A stretch of DNA of 64,000 nt from Phoenix dactylifera (GCF_009389715.1 NC_052405.1:15754194-15818193), one strand, 5' to 3'; numbered from the stretch's first letter, positions 35,158 through 48,513 are shown. Numbers and translations are program-made. Notes: generated from the sequence alone by a model not told the origin.

Positions 35158-38100
35158 ATGGCCTCAAACACTAGTGACCACCTTAGTGCCAAACCTGAAA
35201 AATTTGATGGTCATAACTTTAGGAGGTGGCAGAACCAAATGCGGTTATGGCTCACCACATTAGGGTTAATCTCAGCCATAGGTGAAAGTACTACCGAAGT
35301 TGATAACAGGTCCAACCCAACTACCTCTACCAACACTGAACATTCTGCCTCCACTAGCACATCCTCTAGGACACCTGATGAGATAGATTATCATTGTATC
35401 CATAGAATCCTAGATGCTCTTTCTGAGAGGCTGTACGATATCTATTACACAGCCAAGAGTGCTAAAGAACTCTGGGACACCTTAAATAGCAAATATGGTC
35501 TTGATAATGCTGGGGTAAAGAGGTTCAAGGCCTCCGACTTCAATAATTTTAGGATGGTGGACTCAAAGCCTATGAATGACCATATCCATGATTTTGAAAC
35601 CCTGATCCACCAGCTTAGGGCTAATGGAACAAATTTGGATGAATCATTTCAGGTAGCCTGTCTGATAAATAAACTACATACTTCCTGGTCTGATTTTGCT
35701 AAGACCCTGAGCCATACCCAGGGAGTTCTCACCCTAACCCAAGTCTTGAACTCCATTAAGATTGAAGAGCAGCACAGGCTCAGGAGTAATACCACTACTA
35801 GACCCAAGAATAATGCATATAATGTAGAGGCCCCTCCTAAGAAAAATCAGAACAGACCCTTCCGTAAGAATTTCAAAAAGAAACCCTACAACCCTAGAAA
35901 CCCTAACCACCACTACAATGGAAAGCTTATTCAATCCCAGTAGCAGAAGAAGAAGAAAGAGGAAGGTGGTGCTCGTTTCTGTTATGTGTGTGGTCGGACC
36001 AACCATTTGTCTCCCCAGTGCTTCTATAAGAAGACTGCACCTCTTCAATCTAAGAAGAAGGGTCCACACACATCTAGTGCTCAAGTCAACATAGTGACTT
36101 CTGGCGGTGGCTCCTTTGAAACAGCTTTCAGGTTTGTTTCCTTCACTCCTGAAGTTAACATGACTTTACAAGCACTTGATTGGTGGATTGATACCAGAGC
36201 TGGTATTCATATTTGTTCGGATCGCTCTTGGTTTTCTTCTTACCAGATCTCAAGTGGAGGAGCTGTGATAATGGCAAACAACTCGGAGGCGCATGTTCTA
36301 GGAGTAGGACGTGTGGACTTAAAGCTTACCTCTGGCAAAGTCCTGTCCCTGCACGGCGTCCAACATGTTTCAGTTGTTAGGAGAAATCTCATTAGTGGTT
36401 CCTTGCTTGTCCAGCAAGGCTTTTGTCTAGTTTTTGAGTCCAATAAGGTTGTGATTTCTCATGGTGTAATATTTATTGAAAAAGGATTCCTTAGTGAAGG
36501 ATTGTTTAAGTTGAATGAAATAGCTCCTTCAATAAATGAAAATATTTTGATTATGAATATAGAACCCCCTTCTATTTGGCATGGTAGATTAGGTCATGTA
36601 AATTATAATTCAATTAAGCAACTTATGAACCTAAATCTAATACCAAAAAGTGATCTTAAGAACCATGAAAAATGTCAAATTTGTGTAGAAGCCAAACTCC
36701 CTAGGAAGCATTTTAAATCCGTTAATAGGGATTCAGATCTATTAGAGTTGATCCATAGTGATGTTTGTGACTCTGGTAGAACTTCTAGGGGAGGTAACAG
36801 ATACTTTGTGACATTCATAGATGATCTATCCAAGTTCTGTTACATCTACCTAATTAAAACCCAGGATGAGGTCCTCAGCAAATTTAAAATTTTTAAGATC
36901 GAAGCTGAGAACCAACAGGAAAAGAAAATTAAAATCCTTAGATCAGATCGGGGAGGTGAATATACATCTAATGAGATAACTCAATTTTGTGAAGATTATG
37001 GAATCATTCATGAAGTGACTGCTCTATATTCTCCCCAATCAAATGGAGTAGCAGAAAGGAAGAATAGGACTCTAATGGATATGGTGAACTCCATGCTTAT
37101 AAGCTCAGGAGTGCTAGAGAATTTGTGGGGGGAAGCTCTAGTTTCAGCATGTTATATCCTTAATAGGATTCTCTCTAAAAATAATAATTTGACCCCATAT
37201 GAAGTTTGAAAACATAGAAAACCTAATCTTAGCTATTTGAAAGTGTGGGGGTGCTTGGCAAAAGTGAAAATACCTGGTTTTAAAAGAAAGAAAATAGGAC
37301 CTAAAATAGTGGATGCTATATTCATAGGTTATGCAACCAATAGTAATGCCAATAGATTTCTGGTGATTAATTCAGAAGAAAGTGATATTAGTAACAACAC
37401 CATCATAGAAGCCAGAGATGCAATATATTTTGAAGACACCTTTCCACTTAAGACTAGAGTAGATAGTGGTATAGCTAGTAGCTTTAGTAGAATAAAGACA
37501 AGTGAAGTAGAAGTAGAAGCAGAACCTAGAAGGAGTAAGAGATCTAGGGTAGAGAAAACATTTGGAGATGACTTTTATACTTTTCTTATAGAGGACTCTC
37601 CAACTACCTTTGAGGACGCAATGAAATCCTTGGATTTTCCTTTTTGGAGAGAAGCTGTGGATAATGAGATGCAATCAATTATCCAAAATCATACTTGGGA
37701 ATTGACTGATCTTACTCCTGGTTGTAAAACTATAGGGTGCAAATGGATCTTTAAGAAGAAACTTAGGCCTGATGGCTCTGTAGATAAATTTAAGGCTAGA
37801 TTAGTTGCCAAGGATTTTACTAAAAGACCCGGGGTAGATTTCTTTGATGTTTATGTACCTGTAGCTAGGATTACTACTATTAGGGTCCTTATAGCATTAG
37901 CCTCTATTCATAGATTAGTGATTCATCAGATGGATGTTAAGACAGCTTTTCTAAATGGAGACTTAAATGAAGAAATTTATATGGACCAGCCAGAGGGATT
38001 TAAAACCCCAGGCTAAGAAAATAAAGTTTGCAGACTAGTCAGATCTCTTTATGGTCTTAAACAAGCACCCAAGCAATGGCACTTGAAATTTGATGAAACC

Positions 38101-39135
38101 ATACTGGCATTTGGATTTGAAATCAATAGTACAGACGAATGTGTATACCACAAGAGAGTTGGACACAAATTTGTGATCTTGTGCCTCTATGTAGATGATA
38201 TACTGATCTTTGGGACAGATCTTCAGATAATTGATGAAGTAAAACAATTTTTAAGTCATAAGTTTGATATGAAAGACTTGGGACAAGCTGACTTAATTTT
38301 AAATACCAAAATAATTAGAAGTGCAAATAGTATTGAGTTATCCCAAAGTCATTATGTTGACAAGATACTCAATAAATTTAATTATTCTGATTGTCAGCCT
38401 GTCTCTACTCCATTTGATCCCTCTACTCATCTTAAGAAGAACTTAGGAACTCCTGTCCTTCAAAACCTATATGCTCAAATCATAGGCTCACTAGGATTCC
38501 TAATAAACTACACCAGGCCAGACATAGCATATGTTGTAAATAGACTTAGTAGATATATTATTAATCCAAATAGAGATCACTGGACAACATTAGAGAGGAT
38601 CCTCAGGTATCTTAAGGGTACCAAGTCCTATAGTTTGCACTTTAGTGGGTTTCCTGCTGTTCTAGCAGGCTATAGTGATGCCAACTGGATCAGCGATACC
38701 CTAGATGTTAAATCTACCACAGGATACGTCTTTCTCCTAGGAGGTGCTGCTGTGTCTTGGAAATCCATCAAACAAACCTTAATATCTAGGAGTACCATGG
38801 AGTCTGAACTGATAGCTTTAGACACCACTAGCACTGAGGCTGAGTGGCTCCGAGATCTACTAATAGACCTTTCTGTAGATGAGTCACCTTTACCACCTGT
38901 CTCCTTATATTGTGATTGTAAATCTGCAATAGATAAATGCAACCAAGAAAATGCTAATGTAAAAATGAACAGGCACTTAAAAGTACGTTATAAATCATTA
39001 AGATATAAATTGAAAAATGATGTTATTGCCTTAAATTTTGTAAAATCAGAAAACAATTTGGCTGATCAGCTTACAAAAAGTTTATCCAGAACAGTGGTTC
39101 TAGAGTCGTCGAGGGGGATGGGGCTTCGCCCATAA
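35158..39135 (+). pseudogene. copia-1 gag-pol, inactivated by three stop codons
   Basis: One continuous reading frame of 1,326 codons from ATG 35158 to TAA 39133, interrupted by TAG at 35941, TGA at 37207 and TAA at 38014, with no frameshift. Order: UBN2-type gag (about 35158-35900); CCHC zinc knuckle CYVCGRTNHLSPQC (35980-36021); protease WWIDTRAGIHIC, where the expected active-site D(T/S)GA reads DTRA; GAG-pre-integrase zinc region (HGRLGHVNY...CQIC); integrase with HSDVCD, RSDRGGEY and GVAERKNR; reverse transcriptase with YVDDIL; and RNase H (GYSDANW) ending in [10 protein letters not shown]. It could not make Gag-Pol for its own transposition. Confidence 0.92.
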
Positions 39136-39667
39136 AGATAGATCACCATGGTGGGAACCCAACCTTAAGAGGTTCAATGGGTAGAAACAAACCGGAGTGT
39201 GACTAAGAGGAGCACTATTTCATGTTTTCCTCATTCCTATGGCGCTAGTGCTCATAAAAGCAAGCGGTAGGATGAGTTTGTTTGTATAACTCTTAATGAG
39301 TCCGAGACCCAAGAGGCAGAAGCTTCCTTGCTAGCTTCCTTATTAGGACTCACCTATATGTGTAGTCGTGAGGCCGCGATTATGGAAAATGGACGATTTT
39401 CTAAAAAGCACATTAAAGATATCTGCGCATGGCCATAATAGCGCAACCCGCTTAGAACCCAGATCGGGCTATATTATGTGTGCTGTTGATTTAATCTGAG
39501 CCATGGACCGAGGTTCAAGGTTAAGACCACCTTGGCTCCACAGATGTAACAATTGTCACTAAGTGAAGGTTCAAACCGAAAGGTACCTACACCTATTACA
39601 TAATATAAGATATCCAGCATTTTGTTTTGATTTTAAAATTATTTAAAAATTAATTTTTGTGGGGGAT
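39136..39667 (+). other. copia-1 3' untranslated region and polypurine tract
   Basis: 530 bp between the pol stop and the 3' LTR. A purine-rich GTGGGGGAT at about 39659-39667 directly precedes the LTR and is the likely plus-strand primer. Confidence 0.6.
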
Positions 39668-40553
39668 TGATGGAAAAATTAATGCATGGGGCCCACTGGG
39701 ATTTACGCCCGCGTGTGCCTGAGCACTCCCTCGCTGGCACCAACGGGTGCCAGCGTCGCGGAATTTAATTCCGCTGTCGCATTTGGATTTGGAAACGGCC
39801 GGGCGCTAAAGGAAGAATTAAATGCGTACGCGGCCGAATCTCGGGCTGCGTGCGTGTTTGAAAAATAAAACGTTCGTTGAGCATTTTAGGTATTGAGCCA
39901 GCGCCCGCGTGTGCATGTTGCAAACGTTCCGCGTGAAGGACGCAGACGCGTCCGCGGAATGCGTGGACGCATCCACAAAATTACCATATTGCCCCTATAT
40001 AAACCCCTTGATTTCATCTCTTTTCTAACACGAAAAATTTGAAAAAAATAGTGGAAAAATTCTGGAAAAATTCTTCTTCCTCTTAGCCACTTCCGAATTT
40101 TGTTTTTACATTTTCATTCAGTTTATTTAGTTCTTTTCATTCCGCTCTTTACTGGATCTACAAGTCCGATCGGGTTCACTTTGACTTCTTCCGAGACGTG
40201 CCGAAGAAGAAGTTGTAGGGTCGTCGTATCTCCGAGAAGGATTGCCGGGAGATCCGTACGTGGGGGCAAATACTTTTTTGGGACAGCGTCTACGCGCTTC
40301 GACCTGTCTACAATCAGGCTACTTTCTTCTACTTTTATTTTTAATTTAATATTAGTAGATTTGTAGGATTTGAAATTTTATGATATAAATTTATTAAATG
40401 CATAGATTTATTTTGTGCTAGATTAGATTTATTTTGCATTGAAATAAAATTATTTGGATGCCGAATAATATGCATGTATATTATTCCCTTTAAAAATTTT
40501 CTATTAATTAAATTAATAGATTTATTTTTTATTTATATGATATATTGCTAACA
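39668..40553 (+). repeat. 3' LTR of copia-1
   Basis: 886 bp, same ends as the 5' LTR, TATATAAA at 39996-40003. It carries small indels relative to the 5' LTR, including an extra GCGTGGACGCATCC-type segment near 39960. Confidence 0.9.
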
Positions 40554-40558
40554 ATACA

Positions 40559-43500
40559 TCCATGGACTTATTCGGATTGGAGTCAGCAAAGGACTGCAAG
40601 TATGTGCAATTGCCTCAGTTCATACTCATCTTCTTTTTTAAAAAAAAATTTAAACAGTGGAAAATCTTCAAAAACATAAGAGCAGGAGTATGCGATCATC
40701 CCTAAAATGTAACTCAAATGAGTCACAATACGTTTCTTCTCGACTACACAGTGTCTAACAAGTCATAAATAGCTTTAAGAATTCCTAATTCAAATGCTTC
40801 AGGAGCTCCATGGGGATTCTTTTCACAAACTGTGAATACTAATATGTGTAGCAAGCTAATAACAATATTATCAAAGAGGTTGAGAATCACAAGCCAATGC
40901 TCACAACTCAATGCTTGTCAATCAGTGTATCCCACCAATGAAGGTCCTAGGGTCAGGTCATGTTCCTGTGAACTGCACCTGAGAGAAGTCAAATCCTGGG
41001 TTCTGGAATCATTTTTTTTCCAAACAAAAGAACAGAATTAATTAAACAAAGGAGTATAAGAAAGAGAGATTGATAAAATAGAAAACATGTATTATAGTGA
41101 AGAAACTATGCACTCGTAATAGGGCTACGAGCAAGGGTATGCAAAAAAAAAAGAAGTGAGGCTGTACTGCGCATCTAATCTGAACTGGCCTTTTCGGTTT
41201 GATTTATATTATTTTTTTAAAAAAATTAGTTTGGTTTTAGTTTGAAAAAGTCTGGTACTGCAAACTTCGAATCAGTTTCCATTTGAGGTTTTGGAAAACT
41301 GATTCAAACTAACCCAACCCAACCCAACCGAACCTGACATACCTGTATATATTCAAATCACCCCAACCCGACCCAACCCATTTATGTTGACGAGCTAGTT
41401 TAAGTTAGGTTTGCTTGGTTGAAAAATTAGTCGAGCTAAACCTAGATTTAGCTCACTTGAGCTCATTGAATTAGCTCGAGGTATGGATACATCAATAATT
41501 TATATATTTACATTATTTTTAATTAATATTATTTATATAAATATTTTTATTACTATAAATAAAAATATATTATGGAATAAAATGGCGTAACTACAAAATT
41601 AAAACATAATCTGGAGGATTCTTTCAAATTGTGCAACCGGAAGTCTCAAAAAAATTTTAGATTCTAAGTAGATCTCTTAAACAAACTATTGCTAAGCAGT
41701 TTGAGCTCGATCTAGAATTAGATGAGTTAGCTTGAACTTGGATTGACAATAAAACATGCTGAGGTTGAACTACTTAAAAGTGCACTGCCACCTAAGTTTT
41801 AATTGACATCTCCTTTCTTAGTCAAGAGCTGATCTGGTTCCCTGTTCGGTAGTTCACCATCCACAACGAGATACGCTGAGGACTCCTAGAAAAATAAAAA
41901 GGCAGCACGGCCACGTGATACATGAGATTAAAGACCGCCGATGAACATATTTTATTATGGGCCGGGTTGGGTTATGCTTAGCGAGTGCTGTGGGCCAGAG
42001 CAATCATGCTTGAGGATGACTCGGCCACAATTATTAGCTGGATCCAAGGAGGCATTGGCGGTGAGTGTGGGTGTCACCCTTTGCTTTGAAATATCCGGAC
42101 TATGGTTGGTGGAGTGGTGTTCCAGGCCAAGTATATATATAGAGAGGTCAACGGTGCCGCGAACTGGATAGCTTCATATGCGGCCAATCACTCTAGAGGT
42201 GCATTATGATAGAAATTGTATAAATCATCCGCCATAGCACAAAAAAAAAAAGAGATTGTATTATGATAGAAAGAAAATTTCCTAGCGTCAAGTCAAATGC
42301 GTGGTGGATTAGACTTATGTAAGATTTTCGCATCTCTTTTGACTCTAGATCAGTTTATAGTAAGGCATTTGAGTGGGTTTGAAGCTTGTATCAGAAATTG
42401 CCTGATAAATACAATCATAGAGAATAATTGGAATTTAACAAACCGGTTGAGTGACCTTTTCGAGTTACTAGTTGGATGCATGTATTACATGTGCCGACTA
42501 AAAGAATCAAATTAATAAAAAAAAATTATATTTCAAAATTTATAATTTCTCATTTATTATCATATTTAGTCTGATATATACTTTAAATGCTATTCAACCT
42601 ATTACTTTACCAACAGATAATTCAAATTTTATGGTAAGGTATAAATATAATTTTAAAAAGTATGATTTTCAAGCTCTTAAAATCACTCACTGATAAAAGG
42701 GTCAGAATATTTTAATTAATCATTGATTCATATAAGGTTAGTTCACTAGAACATAATAGTTCTGGAAATGCCAATTTATATCAGTCATGAGTTGAAATTG
42801 TTAATCCTATTTTTCCGAGCCACAAAAAAAAAGACCAATCTCTTTAAATTAAATCGTCATAGAATCACATGAAAGGAGCAAATATTTGCATTCTGGTTCT
42901 AAAAATAAAGAGATTTCTATGCAAACGGCTGCCATCCATGAATTGATTTGTTGTATTATCTAATTTTTCCCTTGTAATGGTTAATGAAGGCCATTATACT
43001 CCTTCTTAAGGTTTAATATGGCATCGCAATATGTTTTCTTGAATATGGATGGAGGTACCATTTTTTATATATAAGTTATAGGCATTTTTAAGTCACTAGA
43101 GCATTTTCTTGTCACCGCATCGCCATTAAACAAGAAAAATTCATGAATTAGTTTGGGTCGCAACATCTAGCGATTGCAATGTCTTCATCGTTGTCAAAAC
43201 ATGTGGATGTAAAGGAAATTCAATATCGATAAGAAATAAAACTCTAGTAGGATCTAAATTTATAAAGGAGGAATTAGCTCTAGATAGGTAGTTATGATTG
43301 AGAGAGTTTTAGGATTTTAATCCATGTCTTCATCTCACTATTCTCTATATTCTGTTTCCAGTATAGGGCAAGCTAAATAGTTTCCCAATATTTATAAACA
43401 TCATCCATCTTTTATAGAGAACCATAAATAATATAGATTTTTTTCGATATTCTTACAAAAATATTTTTTTGCTAACCTACTCAATTTCTAGCCCACAATC

Positions 43501-43675
43501 AACAATCCAACATGAATTAAACTCCCAATCGCACACTGTTAGGTCTATATCCCTTGCTAGCAGAAAGAAAAAAACCAATGAGATTTTTTTATCACTCTCT
43601 CAAGAAATTATATCCTATACCAGATGCACCATATCAATGATGCACAAGAGGATCAAGTCGAGATAAGGTGAGGGG
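40559..43675. other. Intergenic region with repeat relics
   Basis: No gene seen. Contains a CCCAACCCAACC/GAGCTCG-type repeat block (about 41.28-41.75 kb) of the kind common in non-autonomous plant repeats, and a LINE RNase H relic near 42.1 kb. Confidence 0.5.
42050..42207 (+). pseudogene. LINE RNase H domain relic
   Basis: A frame reading EALAVSVGVTLCFEISGLWL is followed, in another frame from about 42142, by REVNGAANWIASYAANHSRG. Together these match the end of the RVT_3-type RNase H of plant LINEs (acidic helix, then EVN.AAD.iA..a). The frame change shows it is a dead fragment. No reverse transcriptase precedes it. Confidence 0.5.
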
Positions 43676-43680
43676 GCTAC

Positions 43681-44094
43681 TGTAAGGATCGTGTGGGCGT
43701 GTATTTAGTTCTATCGATTATTCGTTGAGAAGATTTTGGATATTTAATTACTTATACAAGACTAAGGAACCAAAAAATACCTTCCGGTTAGTTTTTTTTG
43801 ATGAGGTTCTAGATTGTTACAAATGGTATTTGAGCGAATTCGGCCCATAGCCTATGCAGACTAGGGGGCACTACGATACGAGTTCATGGAGGCTGACCAC
43901 ATGCCAATCATGATGCTTATGATTAGATTTCAATGGATGTAAACTCTTAACTTGACGAAGATATTATGGCTTGAATATGGGGTGTATGTGAGGATCCGTA
44001 TGGGCGTGTGTTTAGTCCCATATCGATTATTTGTCGAGAAAATTTTAAATACTTATATAGTTAGCTTTTTTGAGTAAAGTCCTAAATTGTTATA
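43681..44094 (+). mobile_element. TRIM (terminal-repeat retrotransposon in miniature), 414 bp
   Basis: Two diverged direct repeats, 43681-43821 (TGTAAGGATC...TTGTTACA) and 43987-44094 (TGTGAGGATC...TTGTTATA), act as short LTRs. They contain the TTTAGT(C)C.ATCGATTATT motif typical of plant TRIM LTRs. TGGTATTTGAGC at 43824-43835 resembles the tRNA-iMet primer site, and a purine-rich ATGGGGTGTA precedes the 3' repeat. The 5-bp flanks are identical (GCTAC at 43676-43680 and 44095-44099). The internal region is only about 165 bp with no coding capacity, so it would depend on other elements. Confidence 0.8.
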
Positions 44095-44311
44095 GCTACT
44101 ATGGGAGATAAGCGGTGTGATGAATGAGATCTTAAAAATTGAAAAATTTGATGGGCAGGGTCCATCGCTGATGTGGTTCACCTGACATCAAGGGCATAAT
44201 GTCCCCGTTCACCGGCCAGCGTCAGCCCTATAAATTTCGTTTCATTTGAAGCGTACATATGCCGTTAGAAAGCCGGCAAGCTTTTTGTCATTTGAAAAGT
44301 GAGAGCAACGG

Positions 44312-46354
44312 ATGCTCTCAGGTGCGCTCTCTCGGCCATCCCTGAAGCACCTCATCTCGACATGCGGAGACCCGCACACTCTCGCCCAAATCCACGCCCT
44401 CATGATCCTCACCGGATCCCTCTCCCACCCCCAATCCCCTGGTCGCTTGATAGCAGCCTACGCCAGACTCGGAGACATCGCCGCCGCCCAGTCCGTGTTC
44501 AAAACCACCTCCTTTCCCAACGTCTCCACCTGGAACGCTCTTATCATCGCCCAATCCCGGCACAACTCCCCGGCCGAAGTCCTCCGCCTCTACCACCTCA
44601 TGCTCTCTGATGGCCGCGTCCGGCCGGATAGCTCCACCTTCACTGTGGCCCTCAAAGCCTGTGCCCAGTTATTGAACCTCGAAACCGCCGAGGAGATTAA
44701 AAGCCATGCTTTTGTTTCAGGATATGAGCATGATGTGTTTGTTTGCTCCTCATTGTTGAATTTGTATGTGAAATGTGGGAAGATGGATGAGGCAATGAAG
44801 CTTTTTGATGAAATGCCGAAGAGGGACATCGTCTCGTGGACTACAATGATTACAGGTTTTGTGAACGTTGGAAGGCCATTAAAGGCAATTGGGGTCTATA
44901 GAAAGATGCAGGCAGAGAGTATGGAAGGGGATGAGATTGTGATGGTCGGCCTGATTCAAGCGTGTGTGGCGGTGGGAGATGTGCGGATGGGTCGTTCCAT
45001 TCATGGTCACATGGTCAGATGTTGCATGAAGATGGATGTCGTTATGGAGACTAGCCTTGTCAACATGTACGCCAAGAATGGGTCCTTGGAGCTTGCACAT
45101 CTCATCTTCGAGCAGATGCCCTGTAAGAATGTTGTGTCTTGGAGTGCTTTGATTTCAGGATATGCTCAAAATGGGCTTGCAAGTGATGCACTACAGATGC
45201 TGGTTAAGATGCAAGAATGTGGTCTGCAGCCCGACTCGGTTGCACTCGTGAGTGCTCTTCTGGCATGTTCACAGATTGGGTTTTTGAAATTGGGCAAGAC
45301 AATACATGGGTACATTGAGAAGAGGCTTGAATTTGACAGGATTTTGGGCACCGCAGTGATTGACATGTACTCAAAGTGTGGGTGCCTCTCAAGTGCTCAT
45401 TCCTTGTTTTCCAGGGTTAGGTTGAGAGACTCAATATCTTGGAATGCGATGATAGCTAGCTATGGTGCCCATGGTCGTGGTAAGGAAGCCCTTTCAATTT
45501 TTCTTCAAATGAGTGAAACTGGATTGGAGCCTGACCATGCCACTTTTGCTTCACTTTTATCGGCTTTTAGTCATTCGGGTCTTGTGGAAGAAGGACGCTA
45601 TTGGTTTGATCTCATGCTACAGAAGTTTGGAATTGAGCCTGCTGAGAAGCATTATGCTTGTATGGTGGATCTTTTGGCTCGTGCAGGTCATGTTGAAGAA
45701 GCCCATGAACTCATCAAGTCAATGGTTATCAAGCCAGGGATTGCAGTCTGGGTTGCTCTCCTCTCCGGCTGTCACAAACATAAAAAGTTGGAGCTTGGAG
45801 AATATGTGGCAGGAAAGGTTCTTGAGTTAAATCCAGATGATTTAGGGATACATGCCTTGGTTTCTAATGTTTATGCTGCAGGAAAGAAGTGGGATAAAGT
45901 AGTTGAGGAAAGAAAGGCAATGAAGAAGATGGGGATGAGGAAGGTTCCAGGCTATAGCTTGGTGGAAGTGAATGGGAAACTTCATGCATTCTTAGTGGAG
46001 GATAAGACTCATCCACAATATGAGAAGATCATGGAGATGTTGGAGAGATTGGATTATGAGATGAGGAAACTGGGTTACATTCCAAAGACAGAGTTTGTGT
46101 TCCATGACCTTGAGGAGGATGTGAAGGAGAGAATACTCTGTAACCATAGTGAGAGGCTGGCCATAGCCTTTGGGCTGTTGAACACAAGCCCGGGAACAAG
46201 GATTGTGATCATAAAGAACCTAAGGGTTTGTCTGGACTGCCATGATGCGACCAAGTACTTTTCAAAAATTGTAAACCGGGAGATTGTAGTAAGGGATGTG
46301 AAACGATTCCATCATTTTAAAGATGGAGTGTGCTCTTGTGGGGATTACTGGTAA
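44312..46354 (+). CDS. Pentatricopeptide repeat protein, PLS-DYW class
   Basis: Single-exon gene of 680 codons. After a short N-terminus, PLS-type PPR repeats run to about residue 520, seen as recurring [20 protein letters not shown] and [18 protein letters not shown] units. E and E+ regions follow ([10 protein letters not shown]...), then a complete DYW domain from about residue 586 with HSE (about 612-614), CLDC (about 640-643) and terminal CSCGDYW. DYW is a zinc-dependent cytidine deaminase domain; proteins of this class edit specific C to U sites in mitochondrial or plastid transcripts. The HxE and CxxC residues are present, so deaminase activity is plausible. The target site and organelle cannot be read from sequence. 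The chosen ATG gives a short basic-hydrophobic start that could be a transit peptide. The TRIM ends 217 bp upstream. Confidence 0.94.
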   Translation: MLSGALSRPSLKHLISTCGDPHTLAQIHALMILTGSLSHPQSPGRLIAAYARLGDIAAAQSVFKTTSFPNVSTWNALIIAQSRHNSPAEVLRLYHLMLSDGRVRPDSSTFTVALKACAQLLNLETAEEIKSHAFVSGYEHDVFVCSSLLNLYVKCGKMDEAMKLFDEMPKRDIVSWTTMITGFVNVGRPLKAIGVYRKMQAESMEGDEIVMVGLIQACVAVGDVRMGRSIHGHMVRCCMKMDVVMETSLVNMYAKNGSLELAHLIFEQMPCKNVVSWSALISGYAQNGLASDALQMLVKMQECGLQPDSVALVSALLACSQIGFLKLGKTIHGYIEKRLEFDRILGTAVIDMYSKCGCLSSAHSLFSRVRLRDSISWNAMIASYGAHGRGKEALSIFLQMSETGLEPDHATFASLLSAFSHSGLVEEGRYWFDLMLQKFGIEPAEKHYACMVDLLARAGHVEEAHELIKSMVIKPGIAVWVALLSGCHKHKKLELGEYVAGKVLELNPDDLGIHALVSNVYAAGKKWDKVVEERKAMKKMGMRKVPGYSLVEVNGKLHAFLVEDKTHPQYEKIMEMLERLDYEMRKLGYIPKTEFVFHDLEEDVKERILCNHSERLAIAFGLLNTSPGTRIVIIKNLRVCLDCHDATKYFSKIVNREIVVRDVKRFHHFKDGVCSCGDYW

Positions 46355-47509
46355 ATTTCATTCTTACGAAAGGTGATTGAGCAAAGAACAAAATACCTTC
46401 AAGCTTTCAATTATATGAGCAGCTGGAAGCTGGTTCAAGTGCAACAGATGCTGATCCTCAGGTAAATGTTTATACTTAATTGTTAATCTTTTTTGAGTGA
46501 CCAGATAATCACAAGTAATGAGAGGTGATATGGTCTCATATTGCCTTGATGCTTATATGTCCACTTAAATTAAAAAAGTATTCATCACCCTAGTCATGTA
46601 GTAATAAAAGTAATTTTTTATTGATAATTTACTATTTTAGACCAGTTTGGTGGTCTCCAAACTTTCAACAATTTCAGTTTATGTTTAATTGCCTACAGGT
46701 ATCTTGTCTCTTTTTTCATGCCATGCTTTCTATTTTCTCACCATTATTTATTTGACTTGGGGATCACTAGGGGAAATCAATTCAAAACTGGTCTCATCAT
46801 CTACTGGCCATAGGGTCCTAGTTACACTAATTAGAATTACCTAGATTTCTATTTGATGGTCTTATGTTGCATTATCAAGTTAAGATTGAATCCTACTCTG
46901 TCATCAGGTGTATCTTTAGAGTTGAAGCTTTTCTCTTGAAGAGAGTATATTCCCTATTTCTGCCATGGGTGGCTTTCTTCATTGCTCTAGTTCTCTGCTT
47001 TTTGTTTTGAATTTTGTTTTGTTGTTCTACTGATTTTGAGACTTTGATAGCTTCTTTTTGTCTTGGAATTATATTGTAGAATGCTGTGGTGCTTTGTGCA
47101 ACACTGCATATATCAAGCATGAAGAACTACAGCTTCTGGAGTGTCCATAAATGCATTTTTGACTAACTAGTAGAATGACGGCTTGCTGAATTTTCCTTCT
47201 TCCACCTTCAGTGTTTTCCATAAATATATTTTTTCTTCTTAGGGATTTTGTTGGGAATGAATGCTACCTAGATATCCACTTTCCAGTTTAGCAAAGAAGT
47301 TGTTAGGGACATAATGCAAATTGTCATATTGTAGCTTTCCTTTCAATTAATTTCCCAGGTCCAAAGTAAAATTAGGTTATTTCCATTCTGCACTAAAATT
47401 TCAGATATTGAGGATAAAAAGCAAATAGCGTGGATATGGGGATTTTTCTCATTTTCATATTTTATTCTACACAGATATTGGTAAGCTAACAATTAAAATG
47501 CAATGAAGT

Positions 47510-47965
47510 TAGGGGTGTCAATGAGCCTGCTTGGGCGCATGTCCCAATTAACCCGACGGTTTAAAACTCAAGTTTGAGCCAAGCCTGGCCTTAAGCAGGC
47601 CCAAAGTACCAAGCCCCAGCCCAATCTCACTCTTTCTAAATCTGGTGACTATTGGTATGTCTAGTCGGGCGGCGGCCGTTAGGTCACCTATTTTGGCTAA
47701 AGAGAGTACGACTTTGGTTCCAGAGATAGCGATTCGGCTTAGTTCAAATAGAACTAAAGTTATGGACACACAAGCAAGGCAAGTAAATTTTAATGTTGGG
47801 CCAAGCCTAAACTGTATTACATTCTATTTTCTATAGTTTTCAAGCTTGGACAAAAAACTTTGGGTGCTTTCTGTTTTAGGCCTAATCAGGCTTTAGGGCC
47901 AAAAACTGAGCCCAAGCCCAGGTTTTTGAAATGGGGTTGCTCAGGTCAGTTGGGCCAGCCTAGTT
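47510..47965. repeat. Dispersed repeat starting TAGGGGTGTCAATG
   Basis: Begins with the same TAGGGGTGT terminus as 22804 and contains GAGCC/GGCCC-rich tracts (AAGCAGGCCCAAAG, GGGCCAAGCCTAAAC, TTGGGCCAGCC) typical of non-autonomous hAT-like repeats in plants. I found no clear right terminus. Confidence 0.35.
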
Positions 47966-48322
47966 CATGAATGGCCTTAATGAAATCATTTTATCATTCA
48001 TTCTATACTAATACTTATTACTTATGAATGGCCTTAATGAAATCATTTTTCCATTTTATTTATTTCTCTAATACCAATGAAGTATACATTCTAAGTTTCC
48101 AAAGATAGATGCCAGTTCTTTTCCACTTATCGTTAACTGACTATTTTTGAGGGATCTGCTATTAGGGGATATTGGTGTTATTGAAACCTTGAATGTCTCT
48201 CCGTCTTTTGACCTATTGATTGTAAATTGCAGGTTTTATATTCTTTAGAGTGATATTTGCTAACACTTTCGGTCCCTTTTTCTTTGTTCACAATTCCTCC
48301 GACATTTATAAGCTCATATCCA

Positions 48323-48513
48323 AGGTTCGCCGTCGTGGTACCAGACTTTGTACCGGTGCCACACTAGTATAGTGTTGGTACAGTATGGTATGAATTTTTT
48401 TTGGTGTACCGAATGTTGGTACGCCACCTATACCGGATATCGATACCAAACCTGTACAGTATGGTACTCCCTATACTGCCTGGTTCGGGCTGGTACGGCA
48501 TACCATGCTCATA
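48323..48513 (+). repeat. GGTAC-rich dispersed repeat, copy 2
   Basis: Starts CAAGGTTCGCCGTC and ends GCTGGTACGGCATACCATGC. It aligns over its full length with the reverse complement of 62164-62357, sharing for example GTGCCACACTAG, GTACCGA and GGTTCGGGCT, and shares its end motifs with 15194-15443. Confidence 0.7.

Larger units (their letters stand above)
34231..40553 (+). mobile_element. Ty1/copia LTR retrotransposon, full length but decayed (copia-1)
   Basis: 6,323 bp, bounded by two LTRs (TGATGG...CTAACA) and an exact 5-bp duplication ATACA at 34226-34230 and 40554-40558. A single gag-pol frame (35158-39135) carries domains in copia order (gag, protease, integrase, reverse transcriptase, RNase H). 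Three in-frame stops and a changed protease motif disable it. In the first 93 LTR bases the two LTRs differ at five positions, all C/T, so the insertion is not recent. No standard tRNA-iMet binding site (TGGTATCAGAGC) follows the 5' LTR. Confidence 0.93.

Noticed and set aside
41300..41400. CCCAACCCAACCC tract as interstitial telomere
   Set aside because: The unit is CCCAA, not the plant CCCTAAA, and it lies within a repeat block of GAGCTCG/CCCGACCC type.
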